Assembly: GCF_014839835.1 (NCBI RefSeq) | Contig: NC_071644.1 | Coordinates: 8,409,266 to 8,473,265, forward strand | Source of the DNA: Dryobates pubescens | Lineage: Eukaryota; Chordata; Aves; Piciformes; Picidae | DNA length: 64,000 bases | Reading direction: 5' to 3' | The notes under the pieces: generated by a model | What the model saw: only the letters and a program-made list of their open reading frames with translations | Told to the model about the DNA's origin: nothing | The model's database searches: none | Part shown: piece after piece, positions 21,226-57,248 of the stretch | Numbering within the stretch: position 1 is the stretch's first letter | How the letters are laid out: each line of letters begins with the position of its first letter | Translations under genes and position numbers: made by a program

Positions 21226-24200
21226 ATGGACAAAGGTCTTCACCTCGTGTTCTGTGTGCTGGCAGCCATGCTGCTCCTGAGAGACTCAAGCCAGACAGGT
21301 GAGAAAAAGGATCCCCAGGTGCTGGCTGCACCCACACCTGGGTTTGCTCTTCTTTACAGGCTTGGGCTTTCATTCTTTAAGTGCTGGTGCTTACAGGATT
21401 GTGTCTTAATCCAAGAATTTGCTTCTGAGTTGGCTGCTAAGACACCAGCAGGGTCTGCCCTGATGTCACAGCTTGTGGCTGTGACTTTATCATGTTATGG
21501 GGCCAGTTAGCAAGGGTCTTGCTGCTGTAGTTGTAAGTCAGGTAGCAGAGAGATCAGGGAAGGTGGAAAAGCCTAGGACAAGGGTGCTGAGGTGTCCTTG
21601 GGCACGTTGTTGTGCTTAAAGCTGCACCCTTCTGAGGCTGTGGTTCCCTGAATGGCAGCAAAATATGCTGAGAGCTGCTTCTGCTGTGAGTGAGGCTGTC
21701 CATGATATTCCTTCTGGTTCAGCTCTCTCCTGATCACAAAAGGGAAATGCTGGCAAAGGCTGTGAGGGGAAGGGTGCTGGCCTGGAGAGGGAGGGTGGGT
21801 AGAAGGTTGGGGTGAGGTGGGCAGTTCTGAACAAGCTTTATCACAGGGAGTGAAGCAGGAAGCCATCTCCCACGGGGAGGTTGGGGATGCTCAGGGCAGA
21901 AGGGGTAAGGACAGGGCTGATTTTTGCAGCCACAGCCATTTCCTGCAGCCACCAGCCTGTTGGAGGGATGAGCCTCTTCTCTTTGTCTTGGGCCTTTGTA
22001 GAATCTCACAAAGGATTCTCACAATGAGGACTTGGATTCTGGGAAGTGTCCCTGAGTTAGCGCTGCAACTTGATTCCTTCTGGCCCTTACAGGAGGTGGC
22101 CCAACAGGGTTTGGAACAGCTGCATCCAGTGCCGCTGTGGGGGAGCTGGAGCCCTCCGTGCAGGCCATTTCCATCCAAGAAGCCCTAGCAGGTCACTAAA
22201 ATGAGCCCCAGAAAGCTTTTACTGGCTTCCACGAGTTTCTAAAGGGAGACAAGAGAACCCTTTTGTGAAGATTTCCAGCTCCCATGGAGAAGTGTAGTGG
22301 AGAGGGGAAAAACAGGTTTTGTTTCAGAGTGATGTGGAGTTCAGCACGAGGCCAGAAAATGCAAAGCCAGGGCATGAATACCACAAAGTGAATGCCTGCA
22401 TTGTTGTGTTTAACCAGGAGCTCACAGCTTTTGCCTGAGAGAGTGCAAGCAGCCTGCACTTGGGGCTCTCTCTGGAGAGATTTCTGCCTTTTGCACTGGG
22501 AATTCTCTGAGGGCAGGAGGAGATGCTCTGCACCTTGGAGAGAAAACATCCTGGGCAGCTAATGAGCCATAAACTGACACAAGTGTGGTTTTCATTCTGC
22601 AGCTCAGGCACTGTGGTTTAGTTCTCCTGCTGCTGGGGTGGCATTGAGGTATTCTGAGTATTGTGGAGAGGGAAGCTGTGGATCAAATAATTTGCTGTGT
22701 TAGATGTCACCTAGCAGAGCACAACCCAGAAGCATGACAGGGCATGACTTTTGGAGGTGGGTCCTTCCCTTCACCTCTGTCCCTTGATGGGATACAGAGA
22801 ACAGGCCACACAAGACAGGCTTCCTGCCCCCTCTTTCTGTGGTGCTGTCACTGGTGGATCCTGGGTTTGGTCACAGCCCTTTTGGAGGTTTTAGTTTTCA
22901 CAGGGATGAAGTCAGGGTGCCTGTAATCTGAGGGGCAAGGACGTGCTGGAGAAGGGTTTCTACCCCAGTGGTTGCAATCCCTTTGACAAGGGGAAGGGAG
23001 GAATAAACAGACCTGGTGTCTTGGCACTTAATGGTGAGGAACTTTTTGTTGGCTACAGGGCTTCTCTTTAGGCTTACAGGTGGGGTTTTGCAGGAGGGAG
23101 GGAGAAATCTTGAGTGAAGTAGCAGGAGAGCTGGATTGTCACCTTGCCAGGGAGGGCAGTGGGAAATGAGGCCACTGGTTCTGCAAATCCATCCCTCGGT
23201 GTGTGGGTGACAGCCCTAAGCACTAAGTGCCAAGCAGAACCCTCTGCAGCCTGAGTGTTTCTGTTTCTGCTTCTGTTCATTTCACACCAACGCTGAGCTG
23301 TGAATGGGGAACAACCAGAGCCTGCTGCAGGTCAGGAGTGCTGAGGGAAGGATAAACCTCCTGTGTATTGGAAGGAGGGTCTGAAACCTCACTTTTAAGG
23401 AGCTGTAAATACAAACCCTGCAAGGAGCTGATGCTGCTGCTGTATCTTTTTTTCAGGAACAAGGACTGCTGATGCTGTGAGGAAGGTAAGGATGATTCAC
23501 CTCACTGCTGACAGCTCTGGCTGAAGGCAGATGTGCAGGAGGTCTTCCAGCTGAAATTCAGGAAGAGAGTGGTCCTAGGGCAGTGCTTTTCACCTGGGGA
23601 GAGTTTGTGTTGTAAGCACACTGGTGGTGGCCATCTCTAGCTCTGCCTCTGTCTCTCTGCTGTTTTTTGACTGAATCTTCTATCCAGAAGTCAAAATTCA
23701 GCCATGCCCCAGGGGAGAGCCATCCCCCAGCCCTGGTGTTTGTTGGAAGGTGTACCCCTGAGTTCAGCATTCCATGCAGAAGTGAATCCATGGCTCCTCT
23801 CCTTCTCTTCCTCTCAGGTTTCCTTCCGTTCTGTGTCTCCTGGAATCGCTCTCTAATGAGACCTTAATTGGCTGCTGACTGTTTTGCCTGCACCCTGAGC
23901 TGCTCTCTCTGGCAGGCTGCATGCAACATCTGCAGTGATTTTTGTTCAGGCAAAGCATTGCTGGCACCAGCAGCAGTGCAATGCTTGTGGTTTATCAGTT
24001 ACAGCTAGGGGCAGCTTACAGGGGGGGGATTTATAGCTGGTTTAATGTATGCACCCCCACAACAGCCACCCCAGCTCCTACCAACTATCTCCTACCAGCC
24101 CCAGCTAAGTGGGACCATGTCTGGGACTGGGAGAGCAATGATTTCTTCATGCTTTGATTTGCAGGTCGCTGACTTAAGGGCATCAGGAGAGGGTCTTCCA

Positions 24201-27200
24201 ACTTTGACTGTCACAACGATCCTGGTAAGGCAGGGACAGGATGCTGGCAGTGGCTGGAAGCCAGCTGCACTTGGTCCTTTCATTAATCACCAATCTGTCT
24301 GAAGGTGGTTTTGGGGCTGTCTTTGCTACTCCTGCTCATCACTGGGTTTGGGGCTCAGTGCAAGGTGTCTGTGTCTTGCAGTGGGAGGATTTGAGGGCTG
24401 GGGACACAGCTGTGCACCTGAGTGCTGTGTGAGGACATCAGACCCCCTCTCTGCTCAGCTGCATCTGAGGGGCCTTGTGTTGCCTACACGATGTTTCTGT
24501 CCTGCAGTGGAGAACTGTGAAGGTCACAGGAGTGCAGGGATTAAAAGCAGGCTGTAAACTAAAGCCAATGCAGCTCCTCATGCAGCAGAGCAAGCAGCAG
24601 CAGTGGATTTTCTGAGTCTGCTGTCAGCTTGTGACCCCCATCTGTTGGTTTGGTGTTCCAAATGAAATGTATTTGGCCTTTTACACCAGGAGAGGTCATC
24701 ATTGACTTGTGTGGCTTGTAGAACGCCTCTGCCTTGCTGGAGCCTGGGCCTGCAGGTGGCCCCACGACTCCAGGGATGCCTCTCGAGTCTGGGGCAAGGT
24801 CTTGGGGGAGGGTCTGCCCTGCAGCCTCAGCAGTGTGTCACGGTGAGTTTTGCCCTCCATGCTCAGGAGGACCCCTACGTGATGGTGAGGAGCGCAGAGC
24901 TGGAGGGCTACTGCATGGACCTGCTGAAGGCTCTTGCTGCCATGCTTCACTTCAGCTACAAGGTGAAGGTGGTGGGCGATGGGCAGTACGGCGCCGTCTC
25001 TCCCGGGGGGAACTGGACTGGGATGGTTGGTGAAATCCTGAGACAGGTAACTTGCAGCCTTCTGCCTCCGGCAAAGGGAGCTCAGTGCTGCCGGCAGCTC
25101 TCGGGCTTCGTGGGGCTGTGCTCGGGGACCGAGAGAGTCGGAGTCTCAGTCCCTGCTGTTCATCTCCACCTCCCAGGAAGCAGACATCGCGGTGGCTCCG
25201 CTGACAGTCACCTCGGCGAGGGAGGAGGTGGTGTCCTTCACCACGCCCTTCCTGCAGACCGGCATCGGCATCCTGCTGCGCAAGGACACTGTCTCGCAGG
25301 AGATGTCTTTCTTCCACTTCCTGGCTCCTTTCAGCAAGGAGACCTGGACTGGCCTTTTATTTGCTTACCTGCTGACCTGCTTCTGCCTCTTTCTTGTTGC
25401 CAGGTATCAGTGAATTGCTTTCACAGATTTTGATCACTGCTGTCTCAGCTAAGAAAGTTCCAGGTTGCATTTTGCTTTCAGAAACCTTCTGTACAGATCC
25501 AGAACCAGGGCTAATAGAGCTTAGGTCATGTCAGGCTAAGACAGCCTGAAGGGCAGGATCACCCCAGGAGCAGCACTGTCTCTCTGATGTGGACTCCCTA
25601 GGGCTGCTGAAAGGAGCCTGTGCTTGTACTTCAGCTCTGCTCCTGCTTTTGTCAGAGCTTGTTTTGACCTCTGGCCATGGCCCTAACTGCAGGTCTCTCT
25701 CCTGGTGTATTTTTATCCCCTGTGTCCTGCTCTGACACAGATTCTCTGCTCCCACTCCACCCCCTTCCCAGGAGGTTCAGCTCTCTCCTGTTCTCTGCCA
25801 GGCCACACCAGCACTCTGCAGCTGCAGCCTTGATCACTTTATTGCTGCTTTTCTAGTTTTATGCACAATCTTTCTAGGTAAGGATTTGCTCCAGGGAGCA
25901 GCCTGATAGTACAGACAGAGCCAATATTGCCACTCGTGTGCCAGGGGCAGGATAATGCAGTGGCTCCGGAGGAAGGTGTCTGGCAAAGCTGTGACAGCAC
26001 CCCTGGAGCCACCACTGCTGCCAACTGGGAGGCACTGAGCAGCAGTGCTTTGCTCAGGAGAGCTCTGCACAGCACTGCTGCAAATGGAACTTAAGGAGAA
26101 GGGAAAGGCACTTCCAGGCCAGCTGCACAGCTGCAGTCACACTGCAGGACTGTTTGGTTATTTTGTGTCCCCTGAATGTCTGGTTTTACCCTCTTGTTTT
26201 CCCCCAGACTGAGCCCCTGTGAATGGAATGAGCCAAAGAATGAGGAGAACCACTTCACCTTCTTAAACAGCCTCTGGTTTGGAGCAGGAGCCCTTGCCCT
26301 GCAAGGTGAGCAGCAAAGCAGCTCTGGGAGCTGGGGTCTGTAAAGCTGGTGGCAGCTCCAGCTCCCCTCAGTCTGTAATGCTGCTGTGTCCCATGGGGAA
26401 GAGGTGTTCAGGGACACTTGGCAGCACTGCAACTCCCAGTTTGGGGACTTTTGATGGCAGATAGCTTCTGGCTGTCTGCAGCTACCTGGAAAGAGGTGGG
26501 GGTGCTGCAGGGGATGCCAGACTTTGGGGGGGGCTTGCTGTGTTTGGTCACAGATGTGGCTCCAGCTCAGCACTGTGTGTGGAGTTGATGTAGTTCTGAG
26601 GAGCCGCAGAAGGTCCTTCCAGGCTCAAGCATTAAGTAGCTGCAGGGCAGGTTTGGGAGCTTAGCCTCTGTTGGAAGGGAAGCCTTTGCCTCAGGCTCAA
26701 GGATCTGGAGCTGCCTGTGGCCACCACCTCAGCAGGTGTCTCCTCTGCAGGTGTCACCCCCCGGCCCAAAGCTCTCTCGGTGAGGGTGGTTGCTGCTGTC
26801 TGGTGGCTCTTCACCATCGCCTTGCTGGCTGCCTACATTGCCAACTTCACTGCCCTGCTGAGCTCCAGCAGCGAGCAGCTCCCAATCCAGACTTTTGAAG
26901 ACCTTGTGAAGCAGAGGAAGCTCGAGTTTGGGACACTGGAAGGCTCCTCCACTTTCTACTACTTCAAGGTGCAGAGCCTCCCTGTGCACATGCAGATGTG
27001 CTGTAGAGCTGCTTGAGCCCAGGCCAAGCTGTCTGGCTGATGCCTCTGGGTCCTTGTCACCCTCATTGCTGTAGACCTCACCAGTTCTTGTGTCGTACTT
27101 CAAACACTGTGGGTGTTTTGCTCACCTCCTTTTCCACCTTTTCTCAGAGAGGAGCACCAAAGGGGACTACATCTCTATAGTGTATTCCCTCTTCAGACAG

Positions 27201-29183
27201 CAGTGATGGTGCTTGGGGTTCATCCCTGTGCACCCTGGAACAATGAGGAAGATGATTTCTGGGTACATCAACTGCCTGCCTGCAAAGGTGGCCTTTGGGG
27301 GTGGGAAATGTTTCACCCTTGTAGCCCTGGGCATTAGAGAGGAACGCTGCTAGCCATGGGGTAGCTTTCAGTAGAGGGAGCTCCAATGGCACTGGGTTAA
27401 AGAACTCCAAACTGTGTTGCCAGCAGGAGGAGATTGTGCAGGTGATTGTCCTAGACTTCACTTTGACACTTGGGTTTTTGGGCTGCAGAACTCCAAGAAT
27501 CCCATCCACCAGATGATCTATGAGTACATGGACAAGAGGAGAGACCATGTCCTGGTCAAGACCTACCAGGAGGCTGTCCAGCGTGTGATGGAGTCTGACT
27601 ATGCCTTCATTGGAGAGTCCATCTCTCAGGACCTCGCAGCTGCCAGGCACTGCAACTTGATCAGGGCCCCTGAAGTTATTGGAGCCAGAGGATTTGGCAT
27701 TGCCACTACCCAGGGTTAGTCACTGTGCACTGCTGCTGCCCCACTCTGGGGTGGTCCATGTGGGTCTGATAGAGCACAGAGCCTGGCATGGCCCAGTCCC
27801 AGAACTTGGACACATCTCCTGCATGAACAGAGTGGCAATCTGCTAGGCAAGGCTTTCATTCTGTGGACAAATCATCCCTGACTCCTTGAACTCTAACATA
27901 CAAACAGTTCCAGCTCTCAGGGGTGTCACTGGCTTCTGTGGGTAGCTTTGGTTTTGCCTTGGTCCCAGCAACACAGAGCTCCCTGTGTGTGCTTGGCAGG
28001 GTGGGCACCTTGCTCCCCTCTGGAGCACAGCTGCTGTTTCCCTAGGTGCTTTCTCTCTGTCACCATCCTGCACCTATTACACCTGGGCAGGCCTGGGATG
28101 GGGTTGTCTAGGAGAAGCCCTTGGCTTCTCTGCTTGCAGAATGAGCAGCTGAAAACTGGGCAGCAGCACCCAGCTCAGCCTGCTTGGTAGAGCAGCAGTG
28201 GGTGGCTTAAAGCTGTGGCCAGTGGCTGTGATCTCTGCCATCTTCCTTCTTTCTTTTTACTGCTGCCAGCATCCCCCTGGACCAAGAAGCTCTCCGTCGC
28301 TGTCCTCAAGCTGCGGGAGTCAGGGGACCTGGACTACCTCCGCAACAAGTGGTGGGAGAGCAGCTGCCTGCACAGGAGCAGGGACAGCTGGAGCCCACTG
28401 CAGCCCCAGGCTCTGGGGGGCCTCTTCCTCACCCTCGGCATGGGGCTGGCGCTGGGCGTGATCGCGGCGCTGGTGGAGCTCTCCAACAAAAGCAGGAACA
28501 CTGCTGGGCACCTGAAGGTGGGTGAGGGCTGGCACCTCCTGGCCTGCTCTGCTCTGCCCCTGCTCTCCCTCAGCATCAAACCATTCCCCCTTGTCCTGTC
28601 TCTTAGACACCCCCATGAAAAGCCCCCCTGCAGCCTTCCTGTAGGATCCCTTCAGCTAATGGAGGACAGCTCTGAGGTTGCTCTGGAGTCCTCTCTTCTC
28701 CAGGCTGAGCAACCCCTTGAAGTGTGAGAGCTGTGGAGCCTGAACAGGGTAAAAAGAGTCCAACAACCTCACCCCTCCCCAAACATACGTTAGGTAGGAA
28801 CATTCACTGCAGCTCCTGGGCAGCCAAAGTGCCCTGCAGTACCCTGGGGGTGCAGAGAGGCCAGGCAAGCATCCAGAACAAGTTTATTCTCCAGTGTGGC
28901 TCTTCCCAAGTCCATTTGACAAGCAGGAAAAGACATGGGAACGAAACGGCCAGAGCAGCCCAGCGTGCACCTCGCCGCTGCTGCTGCCCACCCCCTCCAG
29001 CAGCTGGGCTGTGCAGGCTGGGAGGTGGTTCCACCACACAGAGCAACTCAGCCCCTCCTCTCCTCCCCTCTTGCCTTGCAGAAGTCCTGCTGCTCCGTTT
29101 TCACGGAGGAGATGTGCGCCCGGCTGCGCGGCAAGGAGAGCACCAGGCACGGCCAGGAGGCTGCGGGGAAGGCCAACGCTTGA
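21226..29183 (+). CDS. KBP: Kainate-binding protein type ionotropic glutamate receptor subunit
   Basis: A short receptor subunit without the amino-terminal domain. Ten coding exons: 21226-21298, 23457-23485, 24165-24224, 24867-25046, 25177-25403, 26208-26305, 26751-26968, 27489-27714, 28270-28517, 29082-29183. They give 486 residues, close to the length I recall for chicken KBP. Order: signal peptide (1-20), S1 ligand half (LEDPYVM at 54-60, APLTVTSAREE with the ligand-binding Arg129), M1 (about 170-189), re-entrant M2 (211-223), M3 (234-258), S2 half (GSST with Thr290; Glu338 in IGES), M4 (about 419-441), short tail. The key glutamate contacts are kept. The pore Q/R position is Leu221 and the M3 gating motif is degenerate. 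Chicken KBP is a Bergmann-glia membrane protein that binds kainate but is not known to conduct alone; no mammalian orthologue is known. Confidence 0.88.
21299..23456 (+). other. First coding-region intron of the kainate-binding protein gene
   Basis: A 2.16-kb intron between the signal-peptide exon and a 29-nt exon, with donor gtgaga and acceptor tttttttcag. I see no repeat or other gene. Confidence 0.6.
28600..28735 (-). repeat. CR1 LINE internal fragment
   Basis: 'acccccatgaaaagcccccc', 'tgcagccttcctgtaggatc' and 'ctcttctccaggctgagcaa' are the reverse complement of the CR1 body. It lies in the intron between the M4 exon and the last exon of the kainate-binding protein gene. Confidence 0.75.
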
Positions 29184-30825
29184 GAGGCTTCTGCTTCAGC
29201 ACCGGGCATGGCTTAGCTTCTGTACTGCCTAGGAACTAGAGCCCTGTAGAGATCTCCTCCTGCAAGTCTAGAGGGTTAGTTTTCTAATGACAAACACAGA
29301 GAGCACTTCTGGACTGGTGGTGGAGCTGGATACGAAGGAAATGAAGTGGCTTGGAAGGACTGAAATGGCTGAGTGGCAGCGCAACTGCTAACAGTAAGGG
29401 AGGCTGACAACGTGGAGAAACAGAGCTGAGCTGGCCACGGTGGATCCATGTTTAGTTTAGAAGTTCACTGTGCATGTGAGTGTCTGTAGGAGTAAGTGAC
29501 TCAGGACAGGTTAATGTGCAGCCTCTGCCCACCCATGACAGGATGAGGTGCAGCCTTTGAAGCTCTCCTGACTTTTACCATGAGCTGCTGCTTCTCAACC
29601 AGGGCAGTTACCAGCTGCACTCTTGCCCTCTTGCAGGCAGCTGGTCACTGTGAAGGTCATCTCTGAATCAGGGACAGAGCTGTAGCATAACCCCCCAGGA
29701 TGCTGCATGCTCTGCAGCGACCTAGAACCTGAAAGGGAGAGCTTGAGGCTAAGGAACTGAGCCTTGAGAAATATGAGACATGGATTTGTCCTCTGCCAGT
29801 GTCCCACCCTAGAAGTGTCCCTGTTTAGCTGCTGAAGCTGTTTTGTCCTGGTTAACCTGGCCCAGAAGTGTTTAGGAAGAAAACTGACAGCTGACCTCCA
29901 GCAGTGCCAGAGCCTGAGCTCTGATAACCACTCCACTAAAGCCAAGCTCCCTGAGCAGGGGAGGCAGGGAGCAGGGAGCTGCAGTATTCCCTTGCTCCCA
30001 GAGCAGAAGCTGTGACATTCATGGCCAAGTCAGCTGCTTACTAAAGAGTTTGCTCCTGGCCCTGCTTTTCCCTTGAGCTGGAGTGACTGCTGCATGCAGG
30101 TACTGCTTTGCACACTCGTGGCTCCCCCACTCCATGGATGTGTTGCACATCTTGAGGAGGGAGAGGGGAGAAAGCAAATCCAGTTACTTGGAAAGGGCTT
30201 TAACTGCTCTGCATGAACCAAGAGACTAATTCTTACCAGTCCCAGCACTTAATAACTGAAGGCAACAGAAACTAAGATGCCTGCAACAGGGATGTAGCTG
30301 GGGAGCTTCTGAAGCAAGCTCTACACATCCACCTTGAGGGTAACCACTTCCAACTACTGCTGAGCAACTGAGTAGAGCTGTAGGGTCCCCTTCCCACCCA
30401 GCTGTTAACAAGAACAGGAGTGAGGAGTCCTTCCAGCCTGTGCTGTCCAGGCCTCTGCTGCCTGCTCCTGGAGCCAGAAGGGTTCCCTTTCAACCACAGC
30501 TGCAGCAATGTGTGTTAGGTGAGAGGCTGGATCAACCCAAGCAACTGCACAGAGCATTCAGACCCAGTTGAGGTGAGTCTGAAAGGTGAGGTGGAGAATG
30601 CAGTGTCAGAGTCACTTGAGCAGCCAGCTGGGGTGTGCCAGGGCACTGCTGCCACAGCAGCCAGAGGTGGATATTAGTCCAAAAAAGAAAAGGGGAGGGG
30701 AGGGGGGGAGGTGTTTTCATTGCCATTTAAATATATTTCTATATGAATGTCTCACAGAACACAAAAATAAAGTCTTCTGCTCACAGATACTGCAGCACTG
30801 AAATAAACTTACCCAAAGCACCCAG
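29184..30825 (+). other. Probable 3'UTR of the kainate-binding protein gene
   Basis: No gene is seen between the TGA at 29181-29183 and three + strand AATAAA motifs (30766-30771, 30802-30807 and near 30952). I infer that the transcript ends at one of these, about 1.6 kb past the stop and within 250 bases of the PANK4 stop codon on the other strand. Confidence 0.45.
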
Positions 30826-31034
30826 CAGTGATATACACATTATATATATTTGAGTGGGGCTGCTAGAGAGTGACTGGGCCTGCTGCTTTGTTCAGTCACA
30901 AAAAGCACAATATAAATACAGGATTCTCCTGTGACCTCTTGTCCCTGGTGTAATAAAAATACATTCTTTACAGTTGAAGGAAAACTTAGTGCAAGTCCAG
31001 CTGCTGCTGCTGCTCCCCCGCCGCCTGCCTCCGC

Positions 31035-54533
<23,499 letters not shown>

Positions 54534-54570
54534 TTTGAAGGCGACCCACTCCTCGGCTGGCCTCATCGGC

Positions 54571-54598
54571 ATGCAAATGTATGCGCATACATCTGCAT
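54571..54598. promoter_or_regulatory. 28-base inverted repeat with octamer motif at the PANK4 promoter
   Basis: Two 14-base arms meet without a spacer and differ at one position; the inner 14 bases (tgtatgcgcataca) are a perfect palindrome. The left arm begins with the POU octamer ATGCAAAT. It stands 38 bases upstream of the PANK4 ATG. A related 'gcgcatagattatgcgaat' follows at about 54613-54631. Function is inferred. Confidence 0.6.
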
Positions 54599-54697
54599 AC
54601 TAACGAGCCCTGCGCATAGATTATGCGAATGAGGCGGGAACGGGCGGCGCAGGCGCAGAGCCCACGCCACCCGAGGCGGGCTGCACAGACGCGGGGC

Positions 54698-54731
54698 ACC
54701 GGGACTGGCACCGGGACTGGCACCGGGTGCC
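54698..54731 (+). repeat. Short tandem repeat, unit caccgggactgg
   Basis: Two full and one partial copy of a 12-base unit just upstream of the PANK4 promoter region. It explains a run of repeated Gly-Thr in one spurious reading frame. Confidence 0.7.
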
Positions 54732-55440
54732 CCCTGGGCAGAAGCCGTGGAGTGGTGAAACCCTCCCCAGCAGAGGGGAAGTCAGAGCCAGGGAGGGATG
54801 AAAGGACATCGCAAGAGACACTCAGGAGTGACAGCGCCAGCAGCGAGGCAGCTGCCAGGTCGGAGGAGTTTCCAGCTCAGTGCATGGTCAGCATCAGGCC
54901 CCAGCAGAGGCTTTGCAGCCTGTGACCCCCTGGCAGTGTCTTAGTGTGACTCAGAGGGCAGCGATGCTGTTCCATCAGCTGCGTGACTCCTGGCTCGTAC
55001 ACAGACCCATTGAGCATCCGTGTGTGTCTCTCCTTTAGACAGAAACACATTCCCAGCGTTTCAGCCTGCTTTGTGGCTCGGATGCTGCCACAAGAGATGC
55101 AAGATGAAGTGCCGTGGCAAACGACTGATCGATCCCAGGTATTTTCTGTTTGGGACTTGGGCATAAATCTTCCTGAGCTCAGCCTTGCAGTGACCTTTAC
55201 TGACAAGTCCCTCGGCTCTGAATTTCCCAAGAATTTGTTGCTAGGGTTTGGTACTTTGGAGCTATTTATTGTCTGCTGTGGAAAACAGCGTTGCAGGGAG
55301 CCCCAAGGAACACAAATCTAGGGAGGCAGGGAACTGCCAGTTCTAAATAGCTTTGCTCTTACTGAAACCCTTGTCTCATGTCCTGTAACCCCAGGGAAAA
55401 TCAGCTAGGCAAACTACTGAAGAAAGAAGCATTTGCTGGA

Positions 55441-56431
55441 TTTATTAACTAGATTTTTTTATTAAGTTTTTATTTTTGTACCATAAAAAGGTTTCTGCCA
55501 CTTCTGAAGTTCCAAGATAATTTCTGGCACAGGTTACACAGTTGGTGCAGCTCACACATAACATGGCATAGCATCCTGCAAGGACAGTAATGAACTGACA
55601 TTCTCCCCTGGTGCTGGGGTACCAAAGAGCAAATACAATTTGTACACCTGCCTTTCATGAAAGACTTTGATCAATATCTCCTGTAAAATCGGCAGCACAG
55701 CTGTAACTTTCTTTCCTATAAGGATATCAGATTGAGCTTTTGCCTTTATAAAAGGCAAACACATCCTGAACCTCACAAACAGTACCCTCGTGTTGTGAGC
55801 AAGACATCCTGAGGAATTTCCTCTACATAGTGTGGGTTATGGTTTAACCATTTTCAGAGCATGCTCAATACAGTCTATAAATATTATAGAACCCCTTATG
55901 GCCCCCACAGCAAAGCTAGATTTTCAGATGTGTCCAGTTTGAGCAGCTGCTCTGCTTGAGACACCTGGGGTCCCCGTGGCTACAGCTGCAGCCAGGCAGC
56001 ACGGGTGTGATAGCTTGGGACAGTTAGGAGTCTCAAGTGGGGCAGGCCAGAGGGAAAGGCTCCTCCTGGATGGACACTTGTGAAAATGCTAGCCACAACG
56101 TCTCAGAAGTTACTGCTTTCTCAAGAGAGACACACATGCAACCTCACTAAGGTTAAGAACAGTTGGTGTTCTTCTCTGAACAACACCTCTCAGCCCTCCT
56201 AGCAGGAGGAGTACATCTCAGGTTCTTTTAGAACAACTCTCTCTCCACGTGGTGGGATCATCTCAGTCCTTCTGGAAGAAGGGAAGCAGACATCCGAGCA
56301 TAGTAATGCTCTGCAAAAGAGGAAAAGATTCTTCCCTACTCAGGAGAGGAGTGGGGGGGACTTGGACAGCAAGTCACAGTCTCCTCTGGAGTACAGCAAA
56401 TGTCCGGGGAAGATGTGAGAGTGCTCTTGGC
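55441..56431 (-). other. HES5: HES5 3' untranslated region
   Basis: About 970 bases follow the HES5 stop on the - strand. They end in a cluster of three AATAAA-like signals (plus-strand tttatt at about 55441, 55457 and 55468). No other gene is seen. Small open frames here are short and unsupported. Confidence 0.6.
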
Positions 56432-57127
56432 CTACCAAGGCCTCCAGAGGCTGCAGGAGGGTTTCAGTGCTGCTTGTTTTGCTGGGGGCTGGTGGGTGGA
56501 AGGTGATGCAGAAGAAGAGCCAGAGTCCTTGGGCGCTGCTTGTGACCTCTGGAAATGGCAGATCAGCTTCATGCGGGTTTCTGTGCTTGCTGAGTGCAGA
56601 GACAGGAACTGCAGAGCTTCCTTGAGGCACCAGGCATAGCCTTCACAGTAATCCTGCTGCAGGCTCTTGGCAGAGGCTGCAAAAGCTGCAAGGGCAGAGA
56701 GGAGAGAAGGGTTACACAGGGAAGCTCGGGCTGGAGCTTTGCCTGAAGGTCAGGGAGGCAGGCATGGCTGGGGGCGTGCTCACCTCGGCTGTATTTCAGG
56801 TAGCTGACAGTCATCTCCAGGATGTCTGCTTTCTCCAGCTTGGAGTTGGGCTGGTGCCTCTGGAACTCCTTCTCCAGGAGCAGCTTCAGCTGCTCGATGC
56901 TGCTGTTAATCCGATCCCGGCGCAGTTTCTCCACAAGAGGTTTCCTGAGCTGTAACAGAAGGTGGGGAGGGCAGAGTTAGCGGCGAGCCTGCATCCTTCC
57001 CGGCTTTATCACCTGCTGCCGGAGCGGCTCAGCCCTGCCCGGCGCTTCGCCCTCCCGCTCAGCAGATACTTACTCTGTTCTTCTCTTTGGGCGTTAGGAT
57101 TTCCAGGGAGAGAGCAGTGGGTGCCAT
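56432..57127 (-). CDS. HES5: HES5 bHLH-Orange transcriptional repressor
   Basis: Notch effector that represses proneural genes in neural progenitors (family knowledge). Three coding exons: 57074-57127, 56784-56949 and 56432-56685, giving 157 residues with exact phase closure. The N-terminus [18 protein letters not shown] is followed by the basic region with the HES-specific proline ([15 protein letters not shown], Pro22). Next come the helix-loop-helix ([29 protein letters not shown]), the Orange domain ([20 protein letters not shown]), a Ser/Pro-rich linker and the C-terminal WRPW that recruits Groucho/TLE. Nothing is missing. The length and the short tail favour HES5 over HES1 or HES4, and PANK4 next door agrees. 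Confidence 0.96.
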
Positions 57128-57195
57128 TATCCTGAGCGCTGGTTTCAGCTGGGAGCTGCTGGTTCGCGGGTGGAGAAGGGAGCAGCGAGAGCCTC

Positions 57196-57203
57196 TATTT
57201 ATA
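57196..57203 (-). promoter_or_regulatory. HES5 TATA box
   Basis: On the - strand this reads TATAAATA in 'agtataaatagagg', 69 bases upstream of the HES5 ATG. That places transcription start near 57170 and makes a short 5'UTR of about 40-45 bases. Confidence 0.8.
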
Positions 57204-57248
57204 CTCCCTGGCTGCATACAAATGTCTGGAGCCTGAGCGACTTTGAGT

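Larger units (their letters stand above)
54534..55440. other. Spacer between the PANK4 promoter and the HES5 3' end
   Basis: About 900 bases. The left 200 bases belong to the CpG island. The rest has short open frames on both strands but no recognisable gene or repeat. Confidence 0.5.

Noticed and set aside
26585-26640. 'gaaggtccttccaggctcaa' resembling a CR1 3' end
   Set aside because: Too short and lacking the flanking CR1 text. It may be a relic but cannot be supported.
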